A DNA stretch of 64,000 nt from positions 186,001 through 250,000 of the forward strand of contig JBBQJW010000001.1 in assembly GCA_038326325.1 (NCBI GenBank). Direction: 5' to 3'. Positions 8,275-16,998 of this stretch are shown here, one piece after another (positions within the stretch are counted from its first letter, which is position 1; each line of letters starts with the position of its first letter). The stretch is from UBA10324 sp038326325. GTDB taxonomy: Bacteria > Bacteroidota > Bacteroidia > Chitinophagales > UBA10324. The notes below the pieces were generated by a model that was given only the letters and a program-made list of their open reading frames with translations, was not told the origin of the DNA and searched no databases. A program made the translations under genes and the position numbers.

Positions 8275-9177
8275 ATGAAGGCGTTTTGGTTTTACCTGGT
8301 TTATCCGCTGCTTTATTTAATCGCATGCCTTCCGTTTCCGTTGCTTTACGCGTTGTCTGATTTTTTTTATTTCGTGATTCGACTATCAGGCTACCGGAAA
8401 AAAGTAGTGATGGAAAATCTTCGGAATTCATTTCCTGAAAAAAGCGAAAAAGAAATTCAGCGAATCGCCAAAGCGTATTATCACTACCTGTGCGATTTGA
8501 TTTTGGAAACTTTAAAAACATTGACCATGACCGAATCACAAGCGCGCGACCGTTGCGTGTTTCATAATCCGAAATGGCTGGATGATTTAAACGCCGAGGG
8601 AAAGAGCATCATCATATTGATGGGGCATTACGGAAATTGGGAATGGGCGGGGCCGTCGTTTACTTTAAGCACGAAGTATCAACTCGTGGTTATCTATCGT
8701 CCATTGTCGAATCCATATTATGAAAAAATGACTGTTGGAATGCGCACTAAGTTTGGAACAAAAATCACTGCCGTGAATAATACTTTACGCGACATGGTGT
8801 CGAATCGCAAGACTGTTACAGCAACCGCCTTCATTGCCGATCAGACGGCTACTGCTCAAAACGCGCATTGGATGAATTTTCTGAATCAGGACACGGCGAT
8901 TTTTACAGGATATGAGAAGCTTGCGAAAAAGTTTGATTACCCGGTGGTTTACATGAATGTGAAAAGAATAAGAAGAGGATACTATGAAGTGTTTCCCGAG
9001 CTACTATTTCAAAGTCCGAAAGACACAAATGAAAACGAAATCATCGAACGATTCACCAGAAGATTAGAAAAAGAAATTGTGCTTGACCCAGTACCCTGGT
9101 TGTGGTCGCACAGAAGATGGAAGCATAAAAGGAGATTAGATACTGTTACAGTAAACCAGAATACAGAAGTAAAATAA
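8275..9177 (+). CDS. Lysophospholipid/lipid A acyltransferase (LpxL/HtrB family)
   Basis: 300 aa from the ATG at 8275; a TTG at 8266 is in frame but falls inside the promoter element. There is an N-terminal hydrophobic anchor, and the catalytic H-X4-E motif is His118-YGNW-Glu123 in LMGHYGNWEW. Further conserved blocks are VIYRPLSNPYYEK and PWLWSHRRWK near the end, as in lauroyl/myristoyl transferases that add secondary acyl chains to lipid A at the inner membrane. The acyl donor and exact acceptor cannot be told from sequence. The fatty acid desaturase 22 bp downstream suggests a lipid-modification pair. Confidence 0.88.
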   Translation: MKAFWFYLVYPLLYLIACLPFPLLYALSDFFYFVIRLSGYRKKVVMENLRNSFPEKSEKEIQRIAKAYYHYLCDLILETLKTLTMTESQARDRCVFHNPKWLDDLNAEGKSIIILMGHYGNWEWAGPSFTLSTKYQLVVIYRPLSNPYYEKMTVGMRTKFGTKITAVNNTLRDMVSNRKTVTATAFIADQTATAQNAHWMNFLNQDTAIFTGYEKLAKKFDYPVVYMNVKRIRRGYYEVFPELLFQSPKDTNENEIIERFTRRLEKEIVLDPVPWLWSHRRWKHKRRLDTVTVNQNTEVK

Positions 9178-9199
9178 AATGAATGACCTTTGTTGACTA

Positions 9200-10174
9200 A
9201 TGACTGAAAAGCGCAACGGAAAAGAATTGATTTTAGCGACTAAGCCCTTCTGTGTCGAAGACCGATTCAGAAGCTGGGCTGAAACAATCATGACCCTTAC
9301 ACTATTGATTATTTCTTTCGGTTCAACTTTTCTATCAATACATATCGCGTTTCGTTTGCTGTTGAGTGGTGTAACAGCTTTATTTTATGTTCGCATGTTC
9401 GTCATCTATCACGACTACCAACATCACGCGATTCTGCAAAAATCAAAAGCCGCGACATTGCTCATGAAATTGTTCGGAATTTATATTCTCGCCCCACAAA
9501 ATATCTGGAAACGCTCGCACGATTATCACCACAATCATAATTCTAAACTCACCATCAGCGGCATTGGCTCTTATCCTACTATCAGTAAAAAAAGATTCAT
9601 GAACCTGAGCAAATCTGACAAGCGTATTTATTTGCTCAACCGTCATCCGCTTGTAATTATTTTCGGATACTTCACTTTGTTTTTTTACTGGTTGAATATT
9701 CGTTCGTTTTTACAAAGTTCACGCAAACATGTTGATTCAATTGCGGCTATAGTGTTACACCTTATAATCGGCGGACTGATATTTTATTTTTTCGGAGCTG
9801 TTACTTTTTTTATCAGTTGGTTTATTCCATTTTTTATCGCCTTCGCAATGGGCTCTTACATGTTTTATTGTCAGCATAATTTCCCGGGCGCGGTGTTTCG
9901 TGAAAATCCGGATTGGAAATATGACGCCGCCGCCATGTACTCTACAAGTTTTATGGCTATGCCTGGTTGGTTGAACTGGTTCACCGGCAATATCGGTTAC
10001 CATCATGTGCATCACATGAATTCACGAATTCCATTTTATCGTTTGCGCGAAACAATGGCGAGCATGCCGGAGTTACAGGATGTAGTAAAAACTTCATGGA
10101 ATCCTATTGAGATTTATCGTTGCTTTCGTTTGAAACTGTGGGATGAAGAACAACGGAAGATGGTAAGGTTGTAA
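9200..10174 (+). CDS. Membrane fatty acid desaturase family protein
   Basis: 324 aa with several membrane helices and the three histidine boxes of di-iron desaturases: HDYQHH at 71-76, HDYHH at 107-111, and HHVHH near 270. These hold the di-iron centre that inserts a double bond in an acyl chain (established for the family). It starts with ATG 22 bp after the acyltransferase and probably shares its transcript. Regiospecificity is unknown, and a ketolase/hydroxylase member of the superfamily is a less likely alternative. Two TGTWACA words are inside and one lies 5 bp after the stop. Confidence 0.85.
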   Translation: MTEKRNGKELILATKPFCVEDRFRSWAETIMTLTLLIISFGSTFLSIHIAFRLLLSGVTALFYVRMFVIYHDYQHHAILQKSKAATLLMKLFGIYILAPQNIWKRSHDYHHNHNSKLTISGIGSYPTISKKRFMNLSKSDKRIYLLNRHPLVIIFGYFTLFFYWLNIRSFLQSSRKHVDSIAAIVLHLIIGGLIFYFFGAVTFFISWFIPFFIAFAMGSYMFYCQHNFPGAVFRENPDWKYDAAAMYSTSFMAMPGWLNWFTGNIGYHHVHHMNSRIPFYRLRETMASMPELQDVVKTSWNPIEIYRCFRLKLWDEEQRKMVRL

Positions 10175-10310
10175 ATGACTGTTACAGTTATACTTTCTGG
10201 ATTAGAACTGCCATTCGTTTAGAAATTTATATTCAGATTTAACCCAACTAAATTTTTATGTTCTTTCGTATTTATTATTAAGCAAATACTTTTTTCAATC
10301 AGGAAAAAAG

Positions 10311-10317
10311 TATTTTG
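10311..10317 (+). promoter_or_regulatory. Possible -7 element
   Basis: TATTTTG followed by C, one base shorter than TAnnTTTG, lies 53 bp before the ATG at 10371. The rest of the 196-bp gap 10175-10370 is AT-rich, with one TGTWACA word at 10180. Weak support. Confidence 0.3.
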
Positions 10318-10370
10318 CATTGAACAATCTCCGTTCTTTAAAATTTTAAACAACTAAAAACATTTTCATT

Positions 10371-11243
10371 ATGAAAATTTTTCAGGTTCCAATCAGAAAA
10401 ATTTTTATTTTTTTTCTCGCTTGCTTGTCAATACATAAATCTTCGGCGCAGGTTTTTAATCAGGTTACTGATAACTTACCTCCCTGTCCAGATACTTCTC
10501 AGAACTTTGAATATACACAAAGCATTCATCAGAGTTATGGTGGAATGGTTGACTTATCTAACGCCAGTCATTATGCTTTCTCTAATTGTTTTGCTCCTCC
10601 CTTAAATATTGGTGATACCACAACACATTCATTTGGCTCAATGGCTTTAGGAACTGTGCATGTAACAAGTGGTCCTACTTTCACAATGAATTCTCCTGGG
10701 CAAGTAACAGTTCAGGTAATTTTTTCGTCGCAAAACGGAAACATCAGAACCTTTAATAATGAAATGACACAATTAGATATTTCAGGCGGAACACTTCCTC
10801 CAGGCGCATTAATTCGTGAAAGTCCTTTGCACGCTTCAACCGGACAAACAACAATTGAATTGGTTGGAGGCACCTATACTATCAATAGTTATTTCGATGT
10901 TTGGACTGATTTATCTCTCGATAGCGGTGCCACATGGATTCCTTGTGACACTTCAGGCAGAATGACTTTAGTTGATTATCCGCTAGGGATTTCTTCAACT
11001 ACTTCCGCCGCTAATAATTTTTATGTTACACCAAATCCGGTTATTGATATTTTGACCATTAACGGTTTTTTACAACTTGGGAGTACCATATCAATTTATG
11101 ATATTTTCGGAAGAAAACTTAAAGAAGAAAAGCTTAACTCTTCTTCACAAGAAATTTCAGTTACTGATTTCCCTTGCGGAATTTATTTTATTGAAGCATC
11201 AAGAGATGGTAACAGAGTAATGACTCGCTTTATCAAAATTTAA
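10371..11243 (+). CDS. Secreted protein with T9SS type A sorting domain
   Basis: 290 aa with an N-terminal signal peptide (hydrophobic IFIFFLACLSIHKSSAQ). The unassigned body is rich in Ser/Thr/Gly. The C-terminal ~75 residues form a Por-type sorting domain (FYVTPNPVIDILTING ... ISIYDIFGRK ... DFPCGIYFIEA ... RFIKI). That domain directs export by the type IX system and attachment to or release from the cell surface. No enzymatic motif is recognised in the body. The next gene encodes a second small T9SS cargo on the same strand. Confidence 0.82.
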   Translation: MKIFQVPIRKIFIFFLACLSIHKSSAQVFNQVTDNLPPCPDTSQNFEYTQSIHQSYGGMVDLSNASHYAFSNCFAPPLNIGDTTTHSFGSMALGTVHVTSGPTFTMNSPGQVTVQVIFSSQNGNIRTFNNEMTQLDISGGTLPPGALIRESPLHASTGQTTIELVGGTYTINSYFDVWTDLSLDSGATWIPCDTSGRMTLVDYPLGISSTTSAANNFYVTPNPVIDILTINGFLQLGSTISIYDIFGRKLKEEKLNSSSQEISVTDFPCGIYFIEASRDGNRVMTRFIKI

Positions 11244-11358
11244 TTGAGCGCATAGAAGTACATGCAAGGTCAAAATAAATCGGCAAAAATTCTTTCTCTG
11301 AAACGAAATAAAAATTGATTTCAGTTTCGTTATCTTTCCAAAACAAATAAAAAAAATC

Positions 11359-11985
11359 ATGCGTAAAAAATATTTACTGCTCCTCTTCTTTTCACTCCCG
11401 TTGTTTATTAAAGGGCAGAATCTTCCGCAATGCGATTCGCTGATTATTAATTGTTGCGGCATTGGAACCGATTCCATTACTCTTGATGCATCGAACTCTA
11501 CAACAGTGTTGTTTGACTATCCGGGGTTTGTTTTGCTTGATTCAAACAATGATACCATTGCTAAAGAAAGCGTGAATTATTTTGGTATCGGCGGGGGACC
11601 GCAAACACACTATATGATAGTTGTGGCACCGCTTGTTCTTCCATTCAATGGCACACTGCAACTCTATTCACTGTTTTATGATTCACTCGATTGCACCTGG
11701 CCTGTAACAATTGCTGATACTGCTACAGGTATTAATGATAATTACAAACCCACGAGTGTAACAGTATTTCCTAACCCTTTCGAAAACCACCTGACTATTA
11801 AAAACAGTTATTTAGCTGGAAACAAAATTCAGTTGATTGATTTGTTGGGAAGGAAAATAGTAGAGATGAAAGCCACTCAGAACTCGGAAACTTTAAATCT
11901 AGAATTTCTTCCTTCCGGAATTTATTTTCTTGAAATGATTTGTGATGGAAAAATAGCAGTCCATACTATAGTGGTTAAGCGGTAA
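11359..11985 (+). CDS. Small secreted protein with T9SS type A sorting domain
   Basis: 208 aa: a signal peptide (KYLLLLFFSLPLFIKGQ), a Cys-containing body (CDSLIINCCGIGTDSIT) and a C-terminal sorting domain (SVTVFPNPFENHLTIK ... IQLIDLLGRKIVEM ... LPSGIYFLEM ... IVVKR). The body is not recognised. A TATCTTTC sequence (one mismatch to TAnnTTTG) lies 20 bp upstream. The stop is 9 bp from the end of the convergent FG-GAP gene, with no terminator hairpin visible between them. Confidence 0.8.
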   Translation: MRKKYLLLLFFSLPLFIKGQNLPQCDSLIINCCGIGTDSITLDASNSTTVLFDYPGFVLLDSNNDTIAKESVNYFGIGGGPQTHYMIVVAPLVLPFNGTLQLYSLFYDSLDCTWPVTIADTATGINDNYKPTSVTVFPNPFENHLTIKNSYLAGNKIQLIDLLGRKIVEMKATQNSETLNLEFLPSGIYFLEMICDGKIAVHTIVVKR

Positions 11986-11994
11986 TGCTTGAAA

Positions 11995-13374
11995 TTATTC
12001 TTTCACAAATTTATTTACCGTAACATCTATGTCAGTTTTTATTTCCGCAAAATAAATTCCATCGGGGAAATCTGATACACATAATGTAATCGCAGAATGT
12101 TTTGCGCTTAGCTGTTTCATTATTTTTCCTTCGACGGAAACAATTGAAATATTACAGCGAGAATTATCGTTTGTTAATTCAATGGTAATGTAATCCGTTG
12201 CCGGTACTGGAAAAAGATTGAACCCGCGCTCTTGAATGTTGCTGATAGAATTTCCAAGCGGCAAATCATTTCTCAGAATCAGATTATTTAATAGCAAATC
12301 AACATCGCCGTCGTTATCAATGTCAACTGCTTCTGCAACTGAATTCAGAATATCAACCTGAAAGAAATTAGAAAGTGAATAGGTTGTGGTGCCACTTCCC
12401 ATTGCAAGAATGGAACTTACAAAACCCGCGTTACCTCCGAGCAAACAAACATCTTCATTTGCATCATTATTAAAATCGGCTATTGCTACTGAACTGGGTT
12501 CACCAAATTCTGGAAGGTTAGTAGGTGTAACAGTGAAAGTTCCATTCTGATTATTTTCATGAAGCTCTGTAAAACTCGTACCCGAAGTGCTATCATAACC
12601 TGTTACTAAAATATCTTTCCATCCATCGTTATTGTAATCAAACCAATCAACTGTTCCTCCACTTCCTTTGATGAAAAAAGGTTGTAACTGAAAATTATCC
12701 GTTCCCAGGTTTTTATAAACCCGGCAACGAAAATCAGTATCACCAATTCCATTAATGATAAGGTCGGGCAAACTATCGTTGTTGTAATCGCCCCACTGCA
12801 TTTCGCCAAAATGAGTTCCGATTAAAGTGGCGTTAATATTTGTGAAATTGAAATTGCCATTGTTTTTATAAATGAAAGCATGATGCCCTCCAACCGAATC
12901 AAATCCGGTATAAGCAAAATCTAATTTACCATCGTTGTTATAATCTGTTACACCAATGCTTCCAGCGCTTAAACCAAAAAATGAATTATTGATTTCAGTA
13001 AATGTTCCGCTTCCGTTGCTTTCAAAAATTTTTACCACTGTATTAAATACCGAATCCATTCCACATGCGATTAAATCATCGAAACCATCATTGTTAAAAT
13101 CAGCCCACTTCACCGCAGGATTATACAACGCTGGAAAATGCTGAGCCACTTCAACAAACTGATTTGAAACATTGTGATACACTTTAAAAATATCATCAGG
13201 TAATGCTTGTGTTATATAAGCAAGGTCCATTTGATTATCGTTATCAAAATCACCCCACGCAGCAGCGCCATACGCACCAAGAGGCAAAGTATCAATGGGA
13301 ATGAATTGTTGCGCTTTAGAAGAAAAGCATGCAAAGTGTAACAGTATGAAGAAGCCTGTAATTATTTTTTTCAT
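11995..13374 (-). CDS. FG-GAP/VCBS repeat protein with T9SS type A domain
   Basis: 459 aa secreted beta-propeller-like protein. After the signal peptide (FILLHFACFSSKAQQ) there are seven Asp-rich calcium-loop repeats of the form D-x-D/N-x-D-x-x-x-D: DFDNDNQMD, DFNNDGFDD, DYNNDGKLD, DYNNDSLPD, DYNNDGWKD, DFNNDANED and DIDNDGDVD. These are typical of integrin alpha-like FG-GAP blades. The C-terminus carries the sorting domain (FNLFPVPATDYITIEL ... FPDGIYFAEI). It is probably a surface or extracellular binding protein; the ligand is unknown. Confidence 0.88.
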   Translation of the reverse strand: MKKIITGFFILLHFACFSSKAQQFIPIDTLPLGAYGAAAWGDFDNDNQMDLAYITQALPDDIFKVYHNVSNQFVEVAQHFPALYNPAVKWADFNNDGFDDLIACGMDSVFNTVVKIFESNGSGTFTEINNSFFGLSAGSIGVTDYNNDGKLDFAYTGFDSVGGHHAFIYKNNGNFNFTNINATLIGTHFGEMQWGDYNNDSLPDLIINGIGDTDFRCRVYKNLGTDNFQLQPFFIKGSGGTVDWFDYNNDGWKDILVTGYDSTSGTSFTELHENNQNGTFTVTPTNLPEFGEPSSVAIADFNNDANEDVCLLGGNAGFVSSILAMGSGTTTYSLSNFFQVDILNSVAEAVDIDNDGDVDLLLNNLILRNDLPLGNSISNIQERGFNLFPVPATDYITIELTNDNSRCNISIVSVEGKIMKQLSAKHSAITLCVSDFPDGIYFAEIKTDIDVTVNKFVKE

Positions 13375-13381
13375 GAATAAT

Positions 13382-13404
13382 CAAAATTATTTTTTTGCAA
13401 AATA
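13382..13404 (-). promoter_or_regulatory. Possible promoter elements for the FG-GAP gene
   Basis: Two candidates on the minus strand: TAATTTTG (13389-13382) and TATTTTGC (13404-13397), 7 and 22 bp upstream of the ATG at 13374. Neither has a clear -33 box. Confidence 0.3.
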
Positions 13405-13498
13405 AGAAGTTAAAAGTCATGGAAATGTAACAGTTTTTCGATTTGTCCTTATTTTGAATAAATTTCTCATATATAATTACAGTCATTTGAAATAATGT

Positions 13499-14158
13499 GT
13501 GTCATGGTTTTTATCCCATGCAAAAACAATTAAGAAGAGTCATAAAGCTGGAAGCATGCACGAGGTTGTTTATTATTACGCTGAAAATATTTTAGTGCAA
13601 CTCAAACATTTTGAATTAACAGATCTGTTACAGCGTGCGTACTCAGCAGAGAAGGCTGCTGCTTTTGCTTATCAGGGCCATGCAGGTTCAGTAAAAAATA
13701 TAGAAGAGAAAAAAGCGATTCATCAGATTGAAATGGATGAATGGAAACATCGCGAACAAGTATTGAAGTTGCTAAATCAATATGAAATTCCGGTTTCAAA
13801 ATATTATGAGTTTCGTTTTCTCGTGATCGGAAAAATTATTTCGGGTAGTTGTTATGCAATAGGATGGTTCATGCCCTACTATTTTGCGGGAAGGTTAGAA
13901 AGTGGAAATGTGTGTGAGTATTTTAGAATGATGCGCTTCTTTCATGAACTGAATATTTATGAACACGATGAAATCCTATATGAGATGGGAATAAAAGAAA
14001 AAGATCACGAGATTTATTTCTTACAACAGATAAAAGGAAAACGACTTCTACCCTTCTTTGAAAAAATATTTTCGTGGGGAAATAAAAAGAGTTTCAACGA
14101 TGTTGACCTTGATAAAAAATATTCTGTTACAGAAGCAGAGAAATATTGCAGGAAATAA
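13499..14158 (+). CDS. COQ7-like ferritin-fold di-iron protein
   Basis: 219 aa from a GTG at 13499; an in-frame ATG at 13556 would remove the first 19 residues but keep all ligands. The iron-ligand pattern of the ferritin-like family is complete: Glu51 (AYSAEKAAAFAYQGH), Glu81-x-x-His84 (MDEWKHRE), Glu150 or Glu155 (FFHELNIYEHDE) and Glu167-x-x-His170 (KEKDHE). The first block resembles COQ7/demethoxyubiquinone hydroxylase. Menaquinone is expected in this group, so ubiquinone hydroxylation is doubtful and the substrate is open. A hydrophobic segment at about 106-130 may bind the membrane. It converges on the DUF420 gene of the oxidase cluster. Confidence 0.65.
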   Translation: MSWFLSHAKTIKKSHKAGSMHEVVYYYAENILVQLKHFELTDLLQRAYSAEKAAAFAYQGHAGSVKNIEEKKAIHQIEMDEWKHREQVLKLLNQYEIPVSKYYEFRFLVIGKIISGSCYAIGWFMPYYFAGRLESGNVCEYFRMMRFFHELNIYEHDEILYEMGIKEKDHEIYFLQQIKGKRLLPFFEKIFSWGNKKSFNDVDLDKKYSVTEAEKYCRK

Positions 14159-14176
14159 ATATTGTTCCTGAGAATT

Positions 14177-14704
14177 TTAATGCTGGTAATAGGGCGACAG
14201 CATCAGGTAAACCAACACGCCTGTAACCGATACATACAACCATAATGGCCAAGTCCATTTCGCGATGCGGCGATGCTTGTCGAATCGGGACTGCAATCCT
14301 CTCGTCAGAGTAAATAATATCATGGGCACGATCGCCGCGGCGAGAATAATGTGAGTGATTAGTAAAGTAAAGTACACCGGACGAATCCATCCTTCACCTC
14401 CGAAATGAGTTTCAACGGCGAGCGTGTGATAGATGACATACGAAATCAAAAACAAACTCGAAAAACAGAATGCGGTTATCATCGCGTACTTATGAAACGA
14501 AATCATTTTCCTTTTCATAAAGACATATCCGACAATCAGTAAGAGTGTAACAGTAAAATTAACAGCCGCGTTAAACGCAGGAATAATGGAAAGATCAAAA
14601 CCAATTTTTACTTCGGGTGGCTTCAAATAAAATAACGAAAGCACAAGCAATGGAACAGCAACAGAAACAATGGCTATAAATATGTTGAGTTGTTTTTCTT
14701 TCAT
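14177..14704 (-). CDS. DUF420 membrane protein (oxidase-associated, CtaM-like)
   Basis: 175 aa with about five membrane helices. FHKYAMITAFCFSSLFLISYV and the following YHTLAVETHFGG with two histidines identify DUF420. In Bacillota a member (CtaM) is needed for making heme-copper oxidase active; a similar role here is inference. It is the last gene of the minus-strand respiratory train, 57 bp after the SCO gene. Confidence 0.8.
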   Translation of the reverse strand: MKEKQLNIFIAIVSVAVPLLVLSLFYLKPPEVKIGFDLSIIPAFNAAVNFTVTLLLIVGYVFMKRKMISFHKYAMITAFCFSSLFLISYVIYHTLAVETHFGGEGWIRPVYFTLLITHIILAAAIVPMILFTLTRGLQSRFDKHRRIAKWTWPLWLYVSVTGVLVYLMLSPYYQH

Positions 14705-14761
14705 TAAAGCAGTGATTAAGTATTGTTGAATTCAGGTCGTACCAATAACTGTTACACTTAT

Positions 14762-15385
14762 TTACGACTTCGGTTTTTCAATAAGCAACCGTTCGATATT
14801 GTTATACAACGAATCCATCTCAGTACTGTCTTCAAGCACTTTGTAATATCCGCGAATCATGCCTGTGCCGTCCACCAAAACCAAATGACTATCATGAGTG
14901 TATTGCTCTTCTCCGTTTGCACTATCAACCACTGAAAGATAAAATCCTTTTTCGCCAAGGCGATAAATTGAATCCTTATCACCGGTCAAAAAATTCCATT
15001 TGTTAGCTACCGCGCCGAATTTCTCCGCATATTTTTTCAAAGTAGCAACACTATCCCGTACTGGATCAACAGTGATGGAAACAAATTTTAATCTTTGTTC
15101 ATCCTTGTAATTTTTCTGCATTTCGCTTATCCGCTTACTCAACTTCGGACAAATGCTTGTGCAACTCGTGAAGAAAAAATCTGTTACATAAACATATCCT
15201 TTCAAATCGTCAGATGTAACAGTATCGCCTGACTGATTAACCAATTTAAAAAATGGAACCTGATAATATTCCTTTAAACGCGACTCGGCATGTGGATGTT
15301 TATATACATCATAGTACAACCAGAAACCAAATGGAGCTATCAGAATAATTGCTGCGGCAATTACCCCGAAGGAAGATTTTTTCAT
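14762..15385 (-). CDS. SCO1/SenC-family copper chaperone
   Basis: 207 aa from the ATG at 15385. A longer frame start at 15415 would overlap the previous gene by 31 bp, whereas the chosen ATG shares one base with that gene's stop (TAATG), a translational-coupling arrangement. It has one N-terminal membrane anchor and then a thioredoxin fold, with the copper-binding Cys75-TSI-Cys79 and a His near 164 (THDSHLVLVD). SCO proteins metallate the CuA site of subunit II. Its place inside the oxidase operon supports this. Confidence 0.92.
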   Translation of the reverse strand: MKKSSFGVIAAAIILIAPFGFWLYYDVYKHPHAESRLKEYYQVPFFKLVNQSGDTVTSDDLKGYVYVTDFFFTSCTSICPKLSKRISEMQKNYKDEQRLKFVSITVDPVRDSVATLKKYAEKFGAVANKWNFLTGDKDSIYRLGEKGFYLSVVDSANGEEQYTHDSHLVLVDGTGMIRGYYKVLEDSTEMDSLYNNIERLLIEKPKS

Positions 15386-15702
15386 TACCAGATGTGCGAT
15401 TTCATATTCAACCAACTGGTTCCTTCAGCAAGAAAAATACAGATGGTATAAAGAAGCAAAATCAGTGGAACAAGAATCGTGATGATCAAATGTTTTACTT
15501 CAAATTTTAAGTGCATAAAAGTTCCAACTATATAAAACGCTTTGATCATACTCATTACAATGAAGAAAACATTTAACGGCGAACGATTCATATCGTGCGG
15601 ATAAAAAATCGCTGCTACAACTTCAACAATTGTAAGAACCAACATAATCCAGAAAGTTCTCCAGATTAATTTAACCATATTTCCGTGCGCTTCTGCTGAC
15701 AT
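15385..15702 (-). CDS. Cytochrome c oxidase subunit IV
   Basis: 105 aa with three membrane helices and the small-subunit pattern of prokaryotic COX4 (VFFIVMSMIKAFYIVGTFMHLKFE). It packs against subunits I and III in aa3/caa3-type oxidases and is not catalytic. The stop codon overlaps the SCO start by one base. It lies downstream of two subunit III genes. Confidence 0.85.
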   Translation of the reverse strand: MSAEAHGNMVKLIWRTFWIMLVLTIVEVVAAIFYPHDMNRSPLNVFFIVMSMIKAFYIVGTFMHLKFEVKHLIITILVPLILLLYTICIFLAEGTSWLNMKSHIW

Positions 15703-15732
15703 GATTGAATTATTTATTTTCTGATTTAAAAA

Positions 15733-16398
15733 TTAAAGAAGGTAGAAAGCCATGAAAACAAATACCCAAACAAGATCCACAAAGTGCCAATACAATCCTA
15801 CTTTTTCTACCATTTCGTAAGTTCCTTTTCTATCGTAAACTCCACTTGTAACATTACTTAATACAATGCAGTTAAACACAACTCCTGTAAACACATGGAA
15901 ACCATGAAACCCGGTGATACAAAAGAACAACCACCCAAACGCGGTTGCTCCAAATGGATTGCTTGTCATAACCATTCCTTCGCCAATCAAGTGTGTCCAC
16001 TCCCATGCCTGACAACTTAAAAATGAAACTCCCCCGATAATGGTAAAGAACAACCACATCGCAACTTTCTTTTTATTTTTTTCTGCATTGCCATAGTGAA
16101 CAGCAAGCACCATTGTTACAGAACTCATGATAAGAATGAAAGTCATTAAACTCACAAACATCAATGGCAAATTTGCTTCTCCCATAAAAGGGAAAGTCTT
16201 GAACACCTGATTAGGTATAGGCCACGAATCATAACTGAATCGCAATGCGCCATAGGTCACAAGAAATGATGCGAATGAAAAACTATCGCCAAGCAGAAAA
16301 TACCACATCATCAGTTTACCCCAGCTCACCTTAAACGGAGACACTCCTCCGTTCCAGGAATTTTTTGTTGTGGTTGGTGCTGTAAGAGTTGCTTCCAT
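15733..16398 (-). CDS. Cytochrome c oxidase subunit III (copy 1)
   Basis: 221 aa, heme-copper oxidase subunit III, with helices such as LMMWYFLLGDSFSFASFLV and the conserved end GFHGFHVFTGVVFN ... YWHFVDLVWVFVFMAFYLL. It stabilises the D-channel of subunit I (family knowledge). It is the second of two adjacent subunit III-like genes, 13 bp after the first. Confidence 0.9.
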   Translation of the reverse strand: MEATLTAPTTTKNSWNGGVSPFKVSWGKLMMWYFLLGDSFSFASFLVTYGALRFSYDSWPIPNQVFKTFPFMGEANLPLMFVSLMTFILIMSSVTMVLAVHYGNAEKNKKKVAMWLFFTIIGGVSFLSCQAWEWTHLIGEGMVMTSNPFGATAFGWLFFCITGFHGFHVFTGVVFNCIVLSNVTSGVYDRKGTYEMVEKVGLYWHFVDLVWVFVFMAFYLL

Positions 16399-16411
16399 CA
16401 GAGTTTATTAT

Positions 16412-16990
16412 TTAGAAGAATTTTATTTGGAAGAAAATGAAAAGATAAATCCAGAGAATATCAACGAAGTGCCAGTAAGTTGCAATGAATCCGATTTTAT
16501 AGTTATAGTTAGGATTGTATTTTTTTATTGTTGAGTTAATTCCCATGATGAATAACAAAACTAAACCCACCATCACATGCACAACATGAACGATTGATAT
16601 TACATAAATAAAAGATCCCCCAGGATTTCCATCAATGTAAATTCCGGTTTTAGCAATAGCCAGCCACCCCTGATACTGAGAAATAATAAATGCGACTCCT
16701 AAAACAAAAGTTGACCAGAATAAAATTTTGAATTTAGAAACCTGCTCAGCTTTATGAGCTGCCTTTGCATAGTAAACTGTTACACTACTTAAAATAATTA
16801 TTCCTGTGCTGATCCAGAATTGCATTGGCATTTTTACAAACAACCAATTACCTGCTCCTTGCCTTACAATGTAGGCGCTGGTTAATGCTGTAAACAACAT
16901 CACTATTGTTGTCAATCCCAAGTATAATCCGAAGCGCTGTGCCTGAATTTTTCTTTGTGTTTCTTCGGAGAGTGACATGGCGTTCATCAT
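16412..16990 (-). CDS. Cytochrome c oxidase subunit III (copy 2)
   Basis: 192 aa paralogue of the next gene with the same terminal block (IVHVVHVMVGLVLLFI ... ATYWHFVDILWIYLFIFF). It begins with a soluble MMNAMSLSEETQRKIQAQRFG stretch, then five or so helices. Two neighbouring subunit III-type genes are common in Bacteroidota oxidase operons; one may be structural for a different position in the complex. It lies 8 bp after the heme o synthase gene. Confidence 0.87.
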   Translation of the reverse strand: MMNAMSLSEETQRKIQAQRFGLYLGLTTIVMLFTALTSAYIVRQGAGNWLFVKMPMQFWISTGIIILSSVTVYYAKAAHKAEQVSKFKILFWSTFVLGVAFIISQYQGWLAIAKTGIYIDGNPGGSFIYVISIVHVVHVMVGLVLLFIMGINSTIKKYNPNYNYKIGFIATYWHFVDILWIYLFIFFQIKFF

Positions 16991-16998
16991 TTCGTTAA

